A stretch of DNA of 64,000 nucleotides from Oceanirhabdus sp. W0125-5 (GTDB lineage Bacteria > Bacillota > Clostridia > Clostridiales > Clostridiaceae), in assembly GCF_027938815.1 (NCBI RefSeq), contig NZ_CP115913.1, positions 1 through 64,000 on the forward strand, written 5' to 3'. Below the pieces are notes generated by a model, which did not search any database, had not been told where the DNA came from, and saw only the letters and a program-made list of their open reading frames with translations. This document shows, one piece after another, positions 54,839-63,852 of the stretch; the first letter of the stretch is position 1; every line of letters begins with the position of its first letter. Both the position numbers and the translations under genes were made by a program.

Positions 54839-55981
54839 TCATTCTAGATTCTCAATTCCTTCCACAAGCTTATGAATTCTAACTCCCAACGCCAAATCTT
54901 CATAACCTATTTCCTTACCTGTTTTCTCAGAGATCATTTGATAAATCTTCTGCATTCTATATCGTACTGTGTTATCGTGCTGATTTATGTCTCGTGCTGT
55001 TGCTTTCATGTTTCCTCTGTTATTTACGTACACAGTGGCTGTCTCTAATAAGTCTGTATTATTCTGTTCATCGTATTTCTTGATTGACGAAATAATAGTA
55101 GTGTAATACTTTTTCACCCATACATTATCTAAAAGAGGTAATAGTATCATGTCAACTCCCAACTGTTCAAAAAATACTAATCTTTGATTATTTAAAACTG
55201 CATAATCACATCCATACATACTCTCCTTTATTCCATATGAAAGCATTCCTAAATTGTCAGTTATAGTGCTTATTCCTATTATATATCTTTCATCAAATCC
55301 TGACTTTCTAAGAAATCTCTTAATTGACTCGTATCTTATCTTTTCACTTGACTCAAATGTATATATAATCAAAGTTCCTTCTCTGAATGGAATAACCTTG
55401 TGCTGTTTATCACAATTAACTATTTTGAACCCATTCCCCAAAGAGTCATTATCAGCTAATTTACAATACATAACTATACATTTTTCTTTAAAATAAGGAT
55501 TTATTTCATTAGCAATTTTAGTTATCAATAGTGATTCTTCTTCATTTGATATGATCTCTTCTATTTTAGATTCTATTTTCTTATTAATATCATCAATTTT
55601 AAGTTTATTAGCAACATCTAATATAATATCTTCCATATATACTACACTGTATATGAATATAGGAAATCCTGCACTATCGGCTAGTTCCTTTACGTCTTTT
55701 CCAATTGAATTAAAATAAATATCTTTTATGCAAAGCCCACTTGCTTTCACATCTATCAATCTTTCCACTATATCATATAATTTTTCTGGATTATCTTTAA
55801 CACGCAGTAAAGTTGTAAGAATAAATTCCCCTTTAGTAAAACTAGCTGTAATAACATCTTCAGATTCATGATCCAATATTCCAACTTTAGAAATTTTATT
55901 ACCTAGTCCTGCAATTCCTGCCTCTAGTCTAAACCCTCTATATAATTCATCTGTCAGTATATCCCTAATCCTTAATGCCAT
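54839..55981 (-). CDS. PucR-family transcriptional regulator
   Basis: A protein of 380 residues with an N-terminal PucR-like domain ('VGILDHESEDVITASFTKGEFILTTL' is the family's first block), a middle CdaR/GGDEF-like part and a C-terminal HTH_30 ('NNRGNMKATARDINQHDNTVRYRMQKI'). Family members control purine or other small-molecule degradation genes. AAGGAGATG lies before the ATG. It is the last gene of a likely operon with the radical-SAM and two methyltransferase genes and probably regulates it. Confidence 0.88.
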   Translation of the reverse strand: MALRIRDILTDELYRGFRLEAGIAGLGNKISKVGILDHESEDVITASFTKGEFILTTLLRVKDNPEKLYDIVERLIDVKASGLCIKDIYFNSIGKDVKELADSAGFPIFIYSVVYMEDIILDVANKLKIDDINKKIESKIEEIISNEEESLLITKIANEINPYFKEKCIVMYCKLADNDSLGNGFKIVNCDKQHKVIPFREGTLIIYTFESSEKIRYESIKRFLRKSGFDERYIIGISTITDNLGMLSYGIKESMYGCDYAVLNNQRLVFFEQLGVDMILLPLLDNVWVKKYYTTIISSIKKYDEQNNTDLLETATVYVNNRGNMKATARDINQHDNTVRYRMQKIYQMISEKTGKEIGYEDLALGVRIHKLVEGIENLE

Positions 55982-56017
55982 ATCCTCATCTCCTTAAACT
56001 AATTATACAAGGATTTT

Positions 56018-57283
56018 TTATTTCTGCATATTACTATAAAAATCAGGATATTCTCTTACTTGGCACTCTCTGCATATACTAAGAGCTTTATCTTTATCTA
56101 ATGGTAATGAATCTTCCAACCTTTTTAACCTTGGATTAATCTCCATTGCAAAGCATCTTCCTTTAGGTATCCCAATCCCCTGATTCATCTCTTTCCAAAG
56201 GAACTCAACTGATTCCTCTGATACATTTCCAAAATCCATAGGGACAAAATCACAGGGATATAAATTCCCCTGAGCAGTTATATATGAATGCTGTGTTCCT
56301 GCACCACAACCATAACGCTCTTTACTTTCTGTATAGGCAAAGGTAGTTATCTTAGGGAATCTGCCACTTTTATTAGCTCTTAAACCTATTTCAATTAATT
56401 TCTTTCTCGCTTCCGATGAATAGAATACACCTTTCTCCTGTGGTTTATTCATTAGTTCTCCACTCATTATAGGCTCAAGAATTTTAATCTCATGAACTCC
56501 CATTTCCTTTCCTAATTGGAACAATTCATAGAGCTTGTTTTCATCTAAGTCTCTCTCAAGGACAACTGTTTGAATAATAGTATAAAGACCAGCTTCTTTT
56601 GAATTTTTTATACCCTCTATAGCGTATTTATAAGCCTCTTTAAATCCTCTAGTTGCGTTATGTTTATCTGGATTAACAGTATCTAGACTTATTCCAACAC
56701 CAAACAAGCCTCTATCCTTCAATTTCTTAGCCTTTTCCAATGTTAAATCCTTTCCTGTTGTAAACAATACAACTGAAGAACGCTCATCAAAGGCTCCTAT
56801 TAAATCTTCAATATCTTCTCTGAGTAACGGTTCTCCCCCAGTTAGTCCTATAACAGATGTACCCATATCTTGAAGTTCCTTAAATACCTTTTTCCATTGT
56901 TCTGTTGTAAGCTCATTACCATATCCACGCCCTCTAGCACTGCAATAACTGCAATTATACATACAACGATGAGTAACTGCTATATGGAATGATATTGGAG
57001 CTCTTCTTCTTGAATATATCTGCTCAGTATATATCTTATCTTGATCATGAACAGCCTTTATATGATTATCAAAAGCCTTTGATGGGAAAGGAGGCATGAA
57101 AGTGCATATTACATACTTCCCATCATGAAATACAATCTTTTCACCTTTCATTATTTCAAGAGCCATCTTAATACCTTTTCTAAGAGAATATTTCTTATCT
57201 CTTTTCATTAGCTTATGATATGACCATAAACTCTTTATAACCTTTGGATCTGTTGCCATCCTTAAAATCATCTTTTTATTCAC
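56018..57283 (-). CDS. Radical SAM protein with SPASM-like C-terminus
   Basis: A protein of 421 residues. An N-terminal segment of about 100 residues precedes the radical-SAM core with CxxxCxxC ('HRCMYNCSYCSARG'), 'GLTGGEPLLRED' (GGE motif) and 'GVGISLDTVNPDKHN'. The C-terminus carries more cysteines ('GCGAGTQHSY', 'YPCDFVPMDFGN', 'GRCFAMEIN', 'SICRECQVREY') as in SPASM/twitch auxiliary-cluster domains. Such enzymes modify peptides or small molecules. The start is GTG with GGGGGA upstream. It follows the two methyltransferase genes by 11 bases. The substrate is unknown and no precursor peptide gene was found. Confidence 0.9.
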   Translation of the reverse strand: MNKKMILRMATDPKVIKSLWSYHKLMKRDKKYSLRKGIKMALEIMKGEKIVFHDGKYVICTFMPPFPSKAFDNHIKAVHDQDKIYTEQIYSRRRAPISFHIAVTHRCMYNCSYCSARGRGYGNELTTEQWKKVFKELQDMGTSVIGLTGGEPLLREDIEDLIGAFDERSSVVLFTTGKDLTLEKAKKLKDRGLFGVGISLDTVNPDKHNATRGFKEAYKYAIEGIKNSKEAGLYTIIQTVVLERDLDENKLYELFQLGKEMGVHEIKILEPIMSGELMNKPQEKGVFYSSEARKKLIEIGLRANKSGRFPKITTFAYTESKERYGCGAGTQHSYITAQGNLYPCDFVPMDFGNVSEESVEFLWKEMNQGIGIPKGRCFAMEINPRLKRLEDSLPLDKDKALSICRECQVREYPDFYSNMQK

Positions 57284-57294
57284 AACTTATCCCC

Positions 57295-58164
57295 CTACTT
57301 TTTAAATATTCCATAAACAAATTTATGATTAACTTGAAATCCTTTAGAAGTCTTATGACTTTTCTTAAATCCATCTATCAATGAATCCTCAACCTGGTTC
57401 ACATCATAAAATACTTTATCTACTCCCGCTAAGACTCCTGTCTCTTTCAACCATTTGTATAACTCTTCTGGTGATTTATAACATACCCATTCTTCCCCTT
57501 CACCTATATGTATACTGTTAAATCCTCTTTTTTCGAACCATTTTCCTAGTTCTTCTTTATTTTTAGGAAGTCTCACCTTTGCCTCCATAGGCTTTGCTAC
57601 CTTCTCAATATTATTCGCCATCACTTCAAGGATTGTTTTCTCAACCCCCGTTAATGTTCCTTTACAATTTGATATTGTAATAAAATATCCTCCTGGCTTT
57701 AATACTTCATAGGCTGCTTTTATGAGTCTCTTCTGGTTAAGATACGGCAATGCCCATCCTAGAAATATGCCATCTACCAAAACACCCTTATCACTCATGT
57801 CCTCAAGATATTTTACAGCATCTTCTTGATAGAACTGTACTTTATCATTTTTCATGTGATAACATTTTTCTATCATCATTTCTGATATATCAACTCCTAT
57901 AAGTTGTCCATCATATCCCTTCGAAAGGAGCTCATGACTAATAAAGCCTGTTCCACATGCAAGATCAATTACAGTAGAGTCTCTATTAAATAGCTCTGTT
58001 TTTATAAGAGGTTTAACATGTTTCCCCATAACACCTAACCAATTTTCATATGTATTTGCTATTTGATCATAACTTTTCCCATACTCATCATTTGTAACCG
58101 TGTCTTTTTTCACCATGCAGCCTATAAACTTTCCATAAAGACGTAGATATTTAAATAATTTCAT
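57295..58164 (-). CDS. SAM-dependent methyltransferase (second of pair)
   Basis: A protein of 289 residues. A basic N-terminal segment precedes the class I methyltransferase fold: 'TVIDLACGTGFISHELL' (SAM loop), 'GVDISEMMIEK', 'GIFLGWALPYLNQ' and 'PGGYFITIS'. Its start codon overlaps the stop of the previous methyltransferase by one base, so translation is coupled. AGGAGA lies before the ATG. The substrate is unknown. Confidence 0.9.
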   Translation of the reverse strand: MKLFKYLRLYGKFIGCMVKKDTVTNDEYGKSYDQIANTYENWLGVMGKHVKPLIKTELFNRDSTVIDLACGTGFISHELLSKGYDGQLIGVDISEMMIEKCYHMKNDKVQFYQEDAVKYLEDMSDKGVLVDGIFLGWALPYLNQKRLIKAAYEVLKPGGYFITISNCKGTLTGVEKTILEVMANNIEKVAKPMEAKVRLPKNKEELGKWFEKRGFNSIHIGEGEEWVCYKSPEELYKWLKETGVLAGVDKVFYDVNQVEDSLIDGFKKSHKTSKGFQVNHKFVYGIFKK

Positions 58165-58751
58165 TAGCGTTCTCCTAAAATCATATAATAATAACCTTTA
58201 TTATTAATTTCCCCAATATTGAAACCACCCTGTTCTATTAGATTAGTAGTTTCTTCAATTGTCCTATAATACAATTTACCAAATAGGCTTGTTTCAAATA
58301 GAGCTAATAACTTTGTTTTTAAATATTTTCTATGAAAATCATGTACTATAATGCGTCCAGCAGGTTTTAATACTCTATAACATTCTTTCATTAAAGATTC
58401 TTGGTCTTTAATATGATGAAGGACATCTGAAAGAATTATCACATCAAAGTAATTATCTTCATATGGGATGTTTAATGCATCACCAATAACCTTTATAAGC
58501 TTACTGGAATCAGGAGCATGTGATAACATCTCTCTGCTCTCATCTAACAAATGTATCTCATGACAACTATCAATAAGTTTTGATGCAATATATCCAGTTC
58601 CTGCTCCTATATCTAAAACCCTATCTGTGCTCTTTAACTTCGCTATTTCTTTTATCTCTTCAACTCTATAAAACCTCATATTATGCATAAACTCATCATA
58701 ACGCTCATGTATATCACTGAAATTTTTACTTCCCTTAAAGATATCTATCAC
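58164..58751 (-). CDS. SAM-dependent methyltransferase (first of pair)
   Basis: A protein of 195 residues, UbiE/class I type: 'RVLDIGAGTGYIASKL', 'IHLLDESREML', 'FDVIILSDVLHHIKDQ' and 'PAGRIIVHDFHRK'. The start is GTG at 58751 with AAGGA very close upstream, so the precise start is uncertain. It is the first gene of the methyltransferase/radical-SAM/PucR operon. Confidence 0.88.
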   Translation of the reverse strand: MIDIFKGSKNFSDIHERYDEFMHNMRFYRVEEIKEIAKLKSTDRVLDIGAGTGYIASKLIDSCHEIHLLDESREMLSHAPDSSKLIKVIGDALNIPYEDNYFDVIILSDVLHHIKDQESLMKECYRVLKPAGRIIVHDFHRKYLKTKLLALFETSLFGKLYYRTIEETTNLIEQGGFNIGEINNKGYYYMILGER

Positions 58752-58827
58752 ATCCTTGCATAAATTACTTATTACACCTAAATATAATTATATCCAATTT
58801 TGTAACAAGTTTGAATATAAATACACA

Positions 58828-58860
58828 TAAAAAACACCACTTATGAAAATGGTGTTTAAA
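58828..58860 (-). terminator. Terminator of the permease operon
   Basis: AAACACCA/TGGTGTTT stem with T6 on the minus strand, 34 bases after the stop at 58894. Confidence 0.8.
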
Positions 58861-58893
58861 AATATCTTATTCTAATCCCTGACATTCTTATAT

Positions 58894-59616
58894 TCACTTA
58901 ATAGCATTTACAGGACAACAATCTTTTGATTTCTCAATTTCCTTATAAAGTATGTCCTTATCAATATTTTCAATGTTGATAACTACTTTTCCTTCTTTCA
59001 TACTATATAACTTAGGGTATTTTCTAGCACAATTTCCACATCCTACACAACTCATAGCATTAATCATTGGTACAGTACATTCTATTGAACTTGTTTTTAT
59101 ATCCTCTTTCTTTATCCAAAACTTCATTATCTTAGCCATTAATAATATAGCAATAATAGTACATATCCATCTTATGATCATATATTTTATTCCCATAAAC
59201 TTAGCTTCATTAATTAACATAGGAACCTTTACCACTGCCCAGGAACTTAGAATTATAATAATATTTTCAACGCTTGCCCCTTTATTTAAAAGAATTTTAC
59301 ATACTGGGAAAGCTGCATATATAGGTCCTGCTGACAATGAGCCTATTGCAAATGAAAGAAGCTTCCCTTTAGCACCTGCTCCATCTCCAAAGTTATTCAT
59401 TATAACTTTAGTAGGCACCCAAGTCTGAATCAATGATATTAAAATAAAAATTGGCGGCATTATTTGAATCATTTCTATGAAAAAGTATTTGCTCTGACTC
59501 AATGCACTTATCCCTAACTCAATATTATAAATAAATAATATAAAATAGCTCAGGATTGCTATAAACAATATCTTATTCTTTTTAATTATATTATTTTTGT
59601 TACCTATATTAATCAT
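58894..59616 (-). CDS. Permease half with C-terminal 4Fe-4S domain
   Basis: A protein of 240 residues. About five membrane helices with 'GSLSAGPIYAAFPVCKILLNKGAS', a pattern of the DUF318/ArsP-like permease family, are followed by a C-terminal ferredoxin-like segment ('SCVGCGNCARKYPKL'...'CCPVNAIK') giving six cysteines, enough for one 4Fe-4S cluster in a degenerate ferredoxin fold. The start overlaps the previous gene's stop by four bases (ATGA), so the two halves are co-translated. The substrate is unknown. Confidence 0.8.
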   Translation of the reverse strand: MINIGNKNNIIKKNKILFIAILSYFILFIYNIELGISALSQSKYFFIEMIQIMPPIFILISLIQTWVPTKVIMNNFGDGAGAKGKLLSFAIGSLSAGPIYAAFPVCKILLNKGASVENIIIILSSWAVVKVPMLINEAKFMGIKYMIIRWICTIIAILLMAKIMKFWIKKEDIKTSSIECTVPMINAMSCVGCGNCARKYPKLYSMKEGKVVINIENIDKDILYKEIEKSKDCCPVNAIK

Positions 59617-60092
59617 TTTATTATTCCTCCTACAACCACTGCTATTATCAGCGCAAAAACAAAGCTTAATACATTCCTTTTGATAGCAAATTCCTTTCCA
59701 AAGGTCTCCTTTTCAAGAGGTAATGTAACAAACCCTACCATTGTCAAAGTTGTTAAAAATGCTGTCAAAGTCATAATACCAGCTCCATTTGACTTCAATG
59801 ATCCTATTAAAGGAAATGCCACAAATGCAGGTATTAAAGTGATTGTCCCAACAAATGCCGAAACTATAGTGGCTAAAAAGTTACTCCCACTCCCTATCAT
59901 ACTCTCTATCTTATCAGGTGGTATTATTGCAAGTATTAATCCAATAAGTAGTAATACCCCAACTATATCTGAAATCATACTTCCCATCATACCTCTTGCT
60001 TGTTTCATAGTTCCTATTGTCTTTTCTTTATCTTTAAACAAAGATATTACTAATGCAATAATCGTTGTTATTAACAATATTATCGTAGTCAT
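59613..60092 (-). CDS. Permease N-terminal half
   Basis: A protein of 159 residues with four membrane helices and 'TLIPAFVAFPLIGSLKSNGAG', which mirrors the core motif of the following half ('GPIYAAFPVCKILLNKGAS'); the two are likely the repeats of a DUF318/ArsP-type permease encoded as separate chains. GGAGG lies eight bases before the ATG. The Crp/Fnr gene is directly upstream. Confidence 0.8.
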   Translation of the reverse strand: MTTIILLITTIIALVISLFKDKEKTIGTMKQARGMMGSMISDIVGVLLLIGLILAIIPPDKIESMIGSGSNFLATIVSAFVGTITLIPAFVAFPLIGSLKSNGAGIMTLTAFLTTLTMVGFVTLPLEKETFGKEFAIKRNVLSFVFALIIAVVVGGIIK

Positions 60093-60148
60093 ATAAATTC
60101 CTCCATGTATCTAATGTTTATCTCATATACAAAGTATATCAGTTCAAA

Positions 60149-60180
60149 TAAAAAAACGCGGTAATAAGTATTACCACGTT
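60149..60180 (-). terminator. Terminator of the Crp/Fnr gene
   Basis: ACG-GGTAATA/TATTACC-CGT stem with a run of T on the minus strand, directly after the stop codon at 60182. Confidence 0.8.
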
Positions 60181-60181
60181 C

Positions 60182-60865
60182 TTATTTTCCTAATTCTATT
60201 TTTAATAATTCTAAATCTTTTATCTCTATAATATTATCTCTATATTCAATTAATCCATCATTTTTCATATTTATCATTTCATTTGATAAAGCCGGTCTAG
60301 TAACCCCAAAAACTTCTGCCATTTCCTTTCTTGAAAAAGAAACTATTACCTTACAAGTTTTCTGTTTTTTATATTCTTTAAGTAGATAATCAACAATTTT
60401 CTTCCTTATTGTGTCATATGAAATAAATTTTAATTTATTACTTAAATAAACCGTTTGATTAGAAATCAATCTTATAAAATTAATTAAAAATTGTCTACTA
60501 CTTAAACATATATCCGTAATCTTATCTTGGGGAATGTATAAAATCTGTAAATCATTCTTAGCCACTATTGTACATGGATAATAATTATAATCTGAAAAAA
60601 CACTGGCATGACCAACTAATTCACCTTTGGTTAATTTCTTTACTTTGATTACTTTACCTGTCACATATACTTTTTCAACATATACTTCCCCTGATAAAAT
60701 AATCCCCAATTCTTTAATTTCGTCACCTTCGTAAGCAATAATTTCATTTTTAGAATAATTTTTAGTTCTATAATGAACTGATTTGAATAATTCTTTAATA
60801 CCTTCATGATTAAATCCTATAAACAATTGACTACTTTCTAATTCTTTATAAATAGATTCCATCAT
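60182..60865 (-). CDS. Crp/Fnr-family transcriptional regulator
   Basis: A protein of 227 residues: cyclic-nucleotide-binding-like beta barrel (about 12-125; 'IIAYEGDEIKELGIILSGEVYVEK'), dimer helix and a winged helix ('FSRKEMAEVFGVTRPALSNEMINMKNDGLIEY'). There is no N-terminal Fnr cysteine cluster. It is upstream of the permease/ferredoxin pair on the same strand, with a terminator between, and is its probable regulator. The start is the first of two adjacent ATGs, with GAGGG upstream. Confidence 0.92.
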   Translation of the reverse strand: MMESIYKELESSQLFIGFNHEGIKELFKSVHYRTKNYSKNEIIAYEGDEIKELGIILSGEVYVEKVYVTGKVIKVKKLTKGELVGHASVFSDYNYYPCTIVAKNDLQILYIPQDKITDICLSSRQFLINFIRLISNQTVYLSNKLKFISYDTIRKKIVDYLLKEYKKQKTCKVIVSFSRKEMAEVFGVTRPALSNEMINMKNDGLIEYRDNIIEIKDLELLKIELGK

Positions 60866-60972
60866 TTTATATCCCTCATTTTCCTTTGAATTTGTTAATT
60901 GTATTAACAGGGTACTATTCTTTTACTTTCAGTTTTTAGTTCTTAATTAAATCTTATAACCTAATCAATAAA

Positions 60973-61002
60973 ACATCAACACATAGTCTTATGCATTGAT
61001 GT
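60973..61002 (-). terminator. Terminator of the cupin gene
   Basis: ACATCAA/TTGATGT stem followed by TTTT on the minus strand. Confidence 0.7.
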
Positions 61003-61024
61003 CTTATTAATTTAAATTTGATAT

Positions 61025-61348
61025 TTATTTTTTAAAATTAGCTGGCGCTGGAGCTTTTATAACAATTAGCTCAAGAACATCATCATGAAGATTCTTTACA
61101 TTCATTTTCGTATTATAAGGAATTTTAAGTATATCTCCTTTTACATATTCATGAACATTTTGCTCATCTAATTGAATTGACAATACGCCTTTAATCACAG
61201 TCATGTAGACATTTGAATTGGAATAATGTTCAGGTAATCCTTCTTCTTTATTAAAAATCATATGAATGTAATTAATATTCTCGTCCATAATAATTTTTTC
61301 AACAGCTGTATCATTTTCTGTACTATACTTAAATACTTGCTCTATCAT
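61025..61348 (-). CDS. Small cupin-domain protein
   Basis: A single-cupin protein of 107 residues: 'GLPEHYSNSNVYMTVIKGVLSIQ' (first motif, with His and Glu-like positions partly changed), 'EYVKGDILKIPYNTKM' (second motif). Metal binding is uncertain, as only one His of the first motif is clear. It is adjacent to the Crp/Fnr-permease genes on the same strand. GAGGGG precedes the ATG. Confidence 0.85.
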   Translation of the reverse strand: MIEQVFKYSTENDTAVEKIIMDENINYIHMIFNKEEGLPEHYSNSNVYMTVIKGVLSIQLDEQNVHEYVKGDILKIPYNTKMNVKNLHDDVLELIVIKAPAPANFKK

Positions 61349-61396
61349 AAAATTCCCCTCACTTTCATTTATCTAGAGTATAGTACAAACAAAATT

Positions 61397-61426
61397 TTTT
61401 TTCCGTAATATATATTACGGAAAAAA
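61397..61426. other. 30-base perfect palindrome between the HTH and cupin genes
   Basis: TTTTTTCCGTAATAT and its complement. It directly follows the stop codon of the HTH gene and lies about 50 bases upstream of the cupin start. It could be a terminator of the HTH gene or an operator for the nearby regulators. Confidence 0.5.
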
Positions 61427-61427
61427 C

Positions 61428-61757
61428 TTAATCGATAACTTCTGAAACTAAACTAACTATCTCCTCTGGTGTCATAACATTATGAGTTCTACAATATTCA
61501 TTATGCAACTGCTCATATTTTTCTTTCAAACTCATAGTATCATCTACATTATTTATTTCTTTATCAATAAATTTATTAAACTCTCCTGGTTTAATAATTT
61601 CAATGCCTGTTGCTTTAATGAACCTTTCTATTTCCTTATCTTCAAAAACTATTTCCCCATCTATAACTGAACACTTAAGTCTTCCTTCATTTATCCATGA
61701 CTTAACAGTATATTCAGATACCCCAAATTTCATTGATAGTTTATTAATATTCCCCAT
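61428..61757 (-). CDS. Small HTH protein (MerR/excisionase-like)
   Basis: A protein of 109 residues. The N-terminus is a winged helix-like HTH ('MGNINKLSMKFGVSEYTVKSWINEGRLKC' then 'EIVFEDKEIERFIKATG'), followed by a helical tail ('LKEKYEQLHNEYCRTHNVMTPEEIVSLV'). AAGGGGG precedes the ATG. It may regulate the cupin gene. A stable hairpin lies 50 bases upstream in its leader. Confidence 0.75.
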   Translation of the reverse strand: MGNINKLSMKFGVSEYTVKSWINEGRLKCSVIDGEIVFEDKEIERFIKATGIEIIKPGEFNKFIDKEINNVDDTMSLKEKYEQLHNEYCRTHNVMTPEEIVSLVSEVID

Positions 61758-61806
61758 TATTTATCCCCCTTACTTATAATATAATTTTTCAATTGTAAAT
61801 TAAAGA

Positions 61807-61845
61807 AACCTTTCCATCTTAGATATAAATTCAGATGAAAAGGTT
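61807..61845 (-). terminator. Hairpin in the leader of the HTH gene or distal terminator
   Basis: AACCTTTCCATCT/AGATGAAAAGGTT, 12 of 13 paired, with a T-rich run on the minus strand. It could attenuate the HTH gene or end the HD gene transcript. The rest of 61846-62188 is AT-rich with no other feature seen. Confidence 0.5.
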
Positions 61846-62188
61846 CACCAAAATTGCTCTATATTATATATTACTTAATTTTTTGAAGTATATTAATTAT
61901 ATAATATTTTACATATTTTGGCAACAAAAATATCCATTTATTGTATTTTTCTTAATCCAATCACTAACACTTATACTTATCATTTTATACTAAACTTTGT
62001 AAATTATTGCTATTTGAATGATGATTATATCATTTCCTTGGAAATATTTCAGTGATATCTCCATTAATTCATTATTTATGAGTTATTATGCTAAAAAATC
62101 AAATGATATTCTCTTATTTAGATATATTATAAAATTGTATTCATTCACTTATTAAAGAATTAAATTTTAATCTTTAAAAATGTGAAAG

Positions 62189-62821
62189 TTATCTATTTAT
62201 CAAATCCTTATTAAAAATTTTCCCCATTCCTTCTGCACTTAATCTATCAATAAATTCATGTATAAATTTTGCCCTGTCATCAAATATTTTTTTAGAAATA
62301 TCATAGTTTAGTTTGCTTCTACAATCCCTTAGATAATCCTTAAACATTTTATTATTGTAAAAATCAATTGAAGCATTTACACTTTTCCCATCGAAGGCTT
62401 GATGTACAAAGTTCAACCAAACGTCCATCGTTCCCATATGATCTAACATATCCGCATCTTGTACTATTCGTATCTCTTTAACCCAATTTTCAGACTTTCC
62501 TCTTGAATTATGATATCTAATTATTTCAGTAATTTCTCTTAATTCTTCCTCTGAACATTCAAATTTTAAAACTTGTTCAACTAGAATACATCCATTTTCA
62601 TTATGTGGTTCAATTCCTTTAGCTATATCATGGAAAAGTGATGCTGCATATATAATATTATCCTTTGAATTGTCTGTTTCATCTATCATTTCTCTAAGTT
62701 GTATTGCTAATTCTGCTGTTCTTAATCCGTGATAAAAAATATATCCTTCTTCTCTTTTATTATGTGGCTTCCTTTTTCCCATTTTAGCAAATGCTAATTC
62801 CTTTATTCTATTAATATCCAT
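62189..62821 (-). CDS. HD-domain hydrolase
   Basis: A protein of 210 residues with the HD metal motif: 'FYHGLRTAELAIQL' (His), 'IIYAASLFHDIAKGIEPHNENG' (His-Asp), 'IIRYHNSRGK' and 'IVQDADMLDHMGTMDVW' (final Asp). This is the pattern of small phosphohydrolases acting on nucleotides. AAAGGAG precedes the ATG. The gene stands alone. Confidence 0.88.
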   Translation of the reverse strand: MDINRIKELAFAKMGKRKPHNKREEGYIFYHGLRTAELAIQLREMIDETDNSKDNIIYAASLFHDIAKGIEPHNENGCILVEQVLKFECSEEELREITEIIRYHNSRGKSENWVKEIRIVQDADMLDHMGTMDVWLNFVHQAFDGKSVNASIDFYNNKMFKDYLRDCRSKLNYDISKKIFDDRAKFIHEFIDRLSAEGMGKIFNKDLINR

Positions 62822-62963
62822 CTCATGACTCCTTTAAAATCGCCTTATATTTATGTTTTACTCCTACGTGTTTAATACTTGTATGCAGTATTAGCAACAA
62901 TAATTTCAATCATCCTTATAGTTTTTTTGCTGATAATTTTTAAAACTCTCTCTTATAAGTAGC

Positions 62964-63512
62964 TCAAATTAACTTCTTACTATAAATCTCCTCAACCCCT
63001 ATACAATCTTCTCCATTATATTTCAATTTAATAAGTGCTACTTCACTAATATATCCTTTAAAGGGCTTTAGTTTTTCAGTACAAAATAACAATGCCTCTG
63101 CTAATTTATTTTTTTTCAATCTATTTGCTATTGTACAATGAGGTATCCACTTTCCTGGAAGATATAAAGATTTCTTATTGTTTCTAAACATCTTGAAGTT
63201 ATCATGATATTCTCTATGAAAATTCAATAACTCTTTACTCATTGTTGGAGTAAGTAACAAAGCCCCACTTCCTATAAAGCTCCCTAAAGTAGCAAAATTA
63301 ACTGGAATCCTTGTTATTTGTTCGTAATAGATATCCATATACTCTTTAAATTCACCTTCATCCAATTCATCATAGTCAGCGATAGTTATATGTGGTCTTT
63401 TCCCACTATACTCCTTTGAATAATATGATATATCATTTTCAACTAATTGCTCCCATAATCCCATTAGCTTTTCTTCTGTTTCTCTATCAAAATACGCAAG
63501 TACTCCATACAT
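62964..63512 (-). CDS. 2'-5' RNA ligase/2H phosphoesterase family protein
   Basis: A protein of 182 residues with the two HxT-type motifs of 2H phosphoesterases: 'RPHITIADYD' (about residue 45) and 'IPHCTIANRLKK' (about residue 130), in the expected positions. Members act on cyclic phosphates or 2'-5' links in RNA or nucleotides; the substrate is not known. AAGGGGG precedes the ATG. Confidence 0.87.
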   Translation of the reverse strand: MYGVLAYFDRETEEKLMGLWEQLVENDISYYSKEYSGKRPHITIADYDELDEGEFKEYMDIYYEQITRIPVNFATLGSFIGSGALLLTPTMSKELLNFHREYHDNFKMFRNNKKSLYLPGKWIPHCTIANRLKKNKLAEALLFCTEKLKPFKGYISEVALIKLKYNGEDCIGVEEIYSKKLI

Positions 63513-63584
63513 CTACGTTTCCCCCTTATTGTTTCTAAAGAATAATTGTATCGTTGATTTCATTAATCTTGTTTTCGAATAAAT

Positions 63585-63850
63585 ACTTTATTAATTGAAA
63601 ACTGAAAGTTGAAAGTGGAAAACGATGGATGTTTCTGCTCTCGCAGAAACTATATCTTATTGTTCTTTAGAACAAAGTATTAACTTATTTCATCTTTGAT
63701 GAAATACCGTATACCTTGTTTCAAGGATTACAATGTTTCAGCTTACTGAAACGAGTAAAACCTATTTATCTAAAGAACAATACAATTAAAATTTCTCGAA
63801 GAGAAATGTCCATCATTCTACATTCTCCATTCTCAATTCTCAATTCTCAA
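63585..63850. repeat. Dispersed intergenic repeat, copy 2
   Basis: Same block order as 7083-7330: TTGAAAACTGAAAG-type run, TTTCTGC/GCAGAAAC hairpin, 'TTATTGTTCTTTAG', 'AAACGAGTAAA', 'AATTAAAATTTCTCGAAGAG' and a final run of TTCTCAA units. It lies in a gap without genes. Confidence 0.75.
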
Positions 63851-63852
63851 TT

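Noticed and set aside
60972..61002. Riboswitch upstream of the Crp/Fnr gene
   Set aside because: The hairpin directly follows the cupin stop codon and has a T-run, so a terminator explains it.
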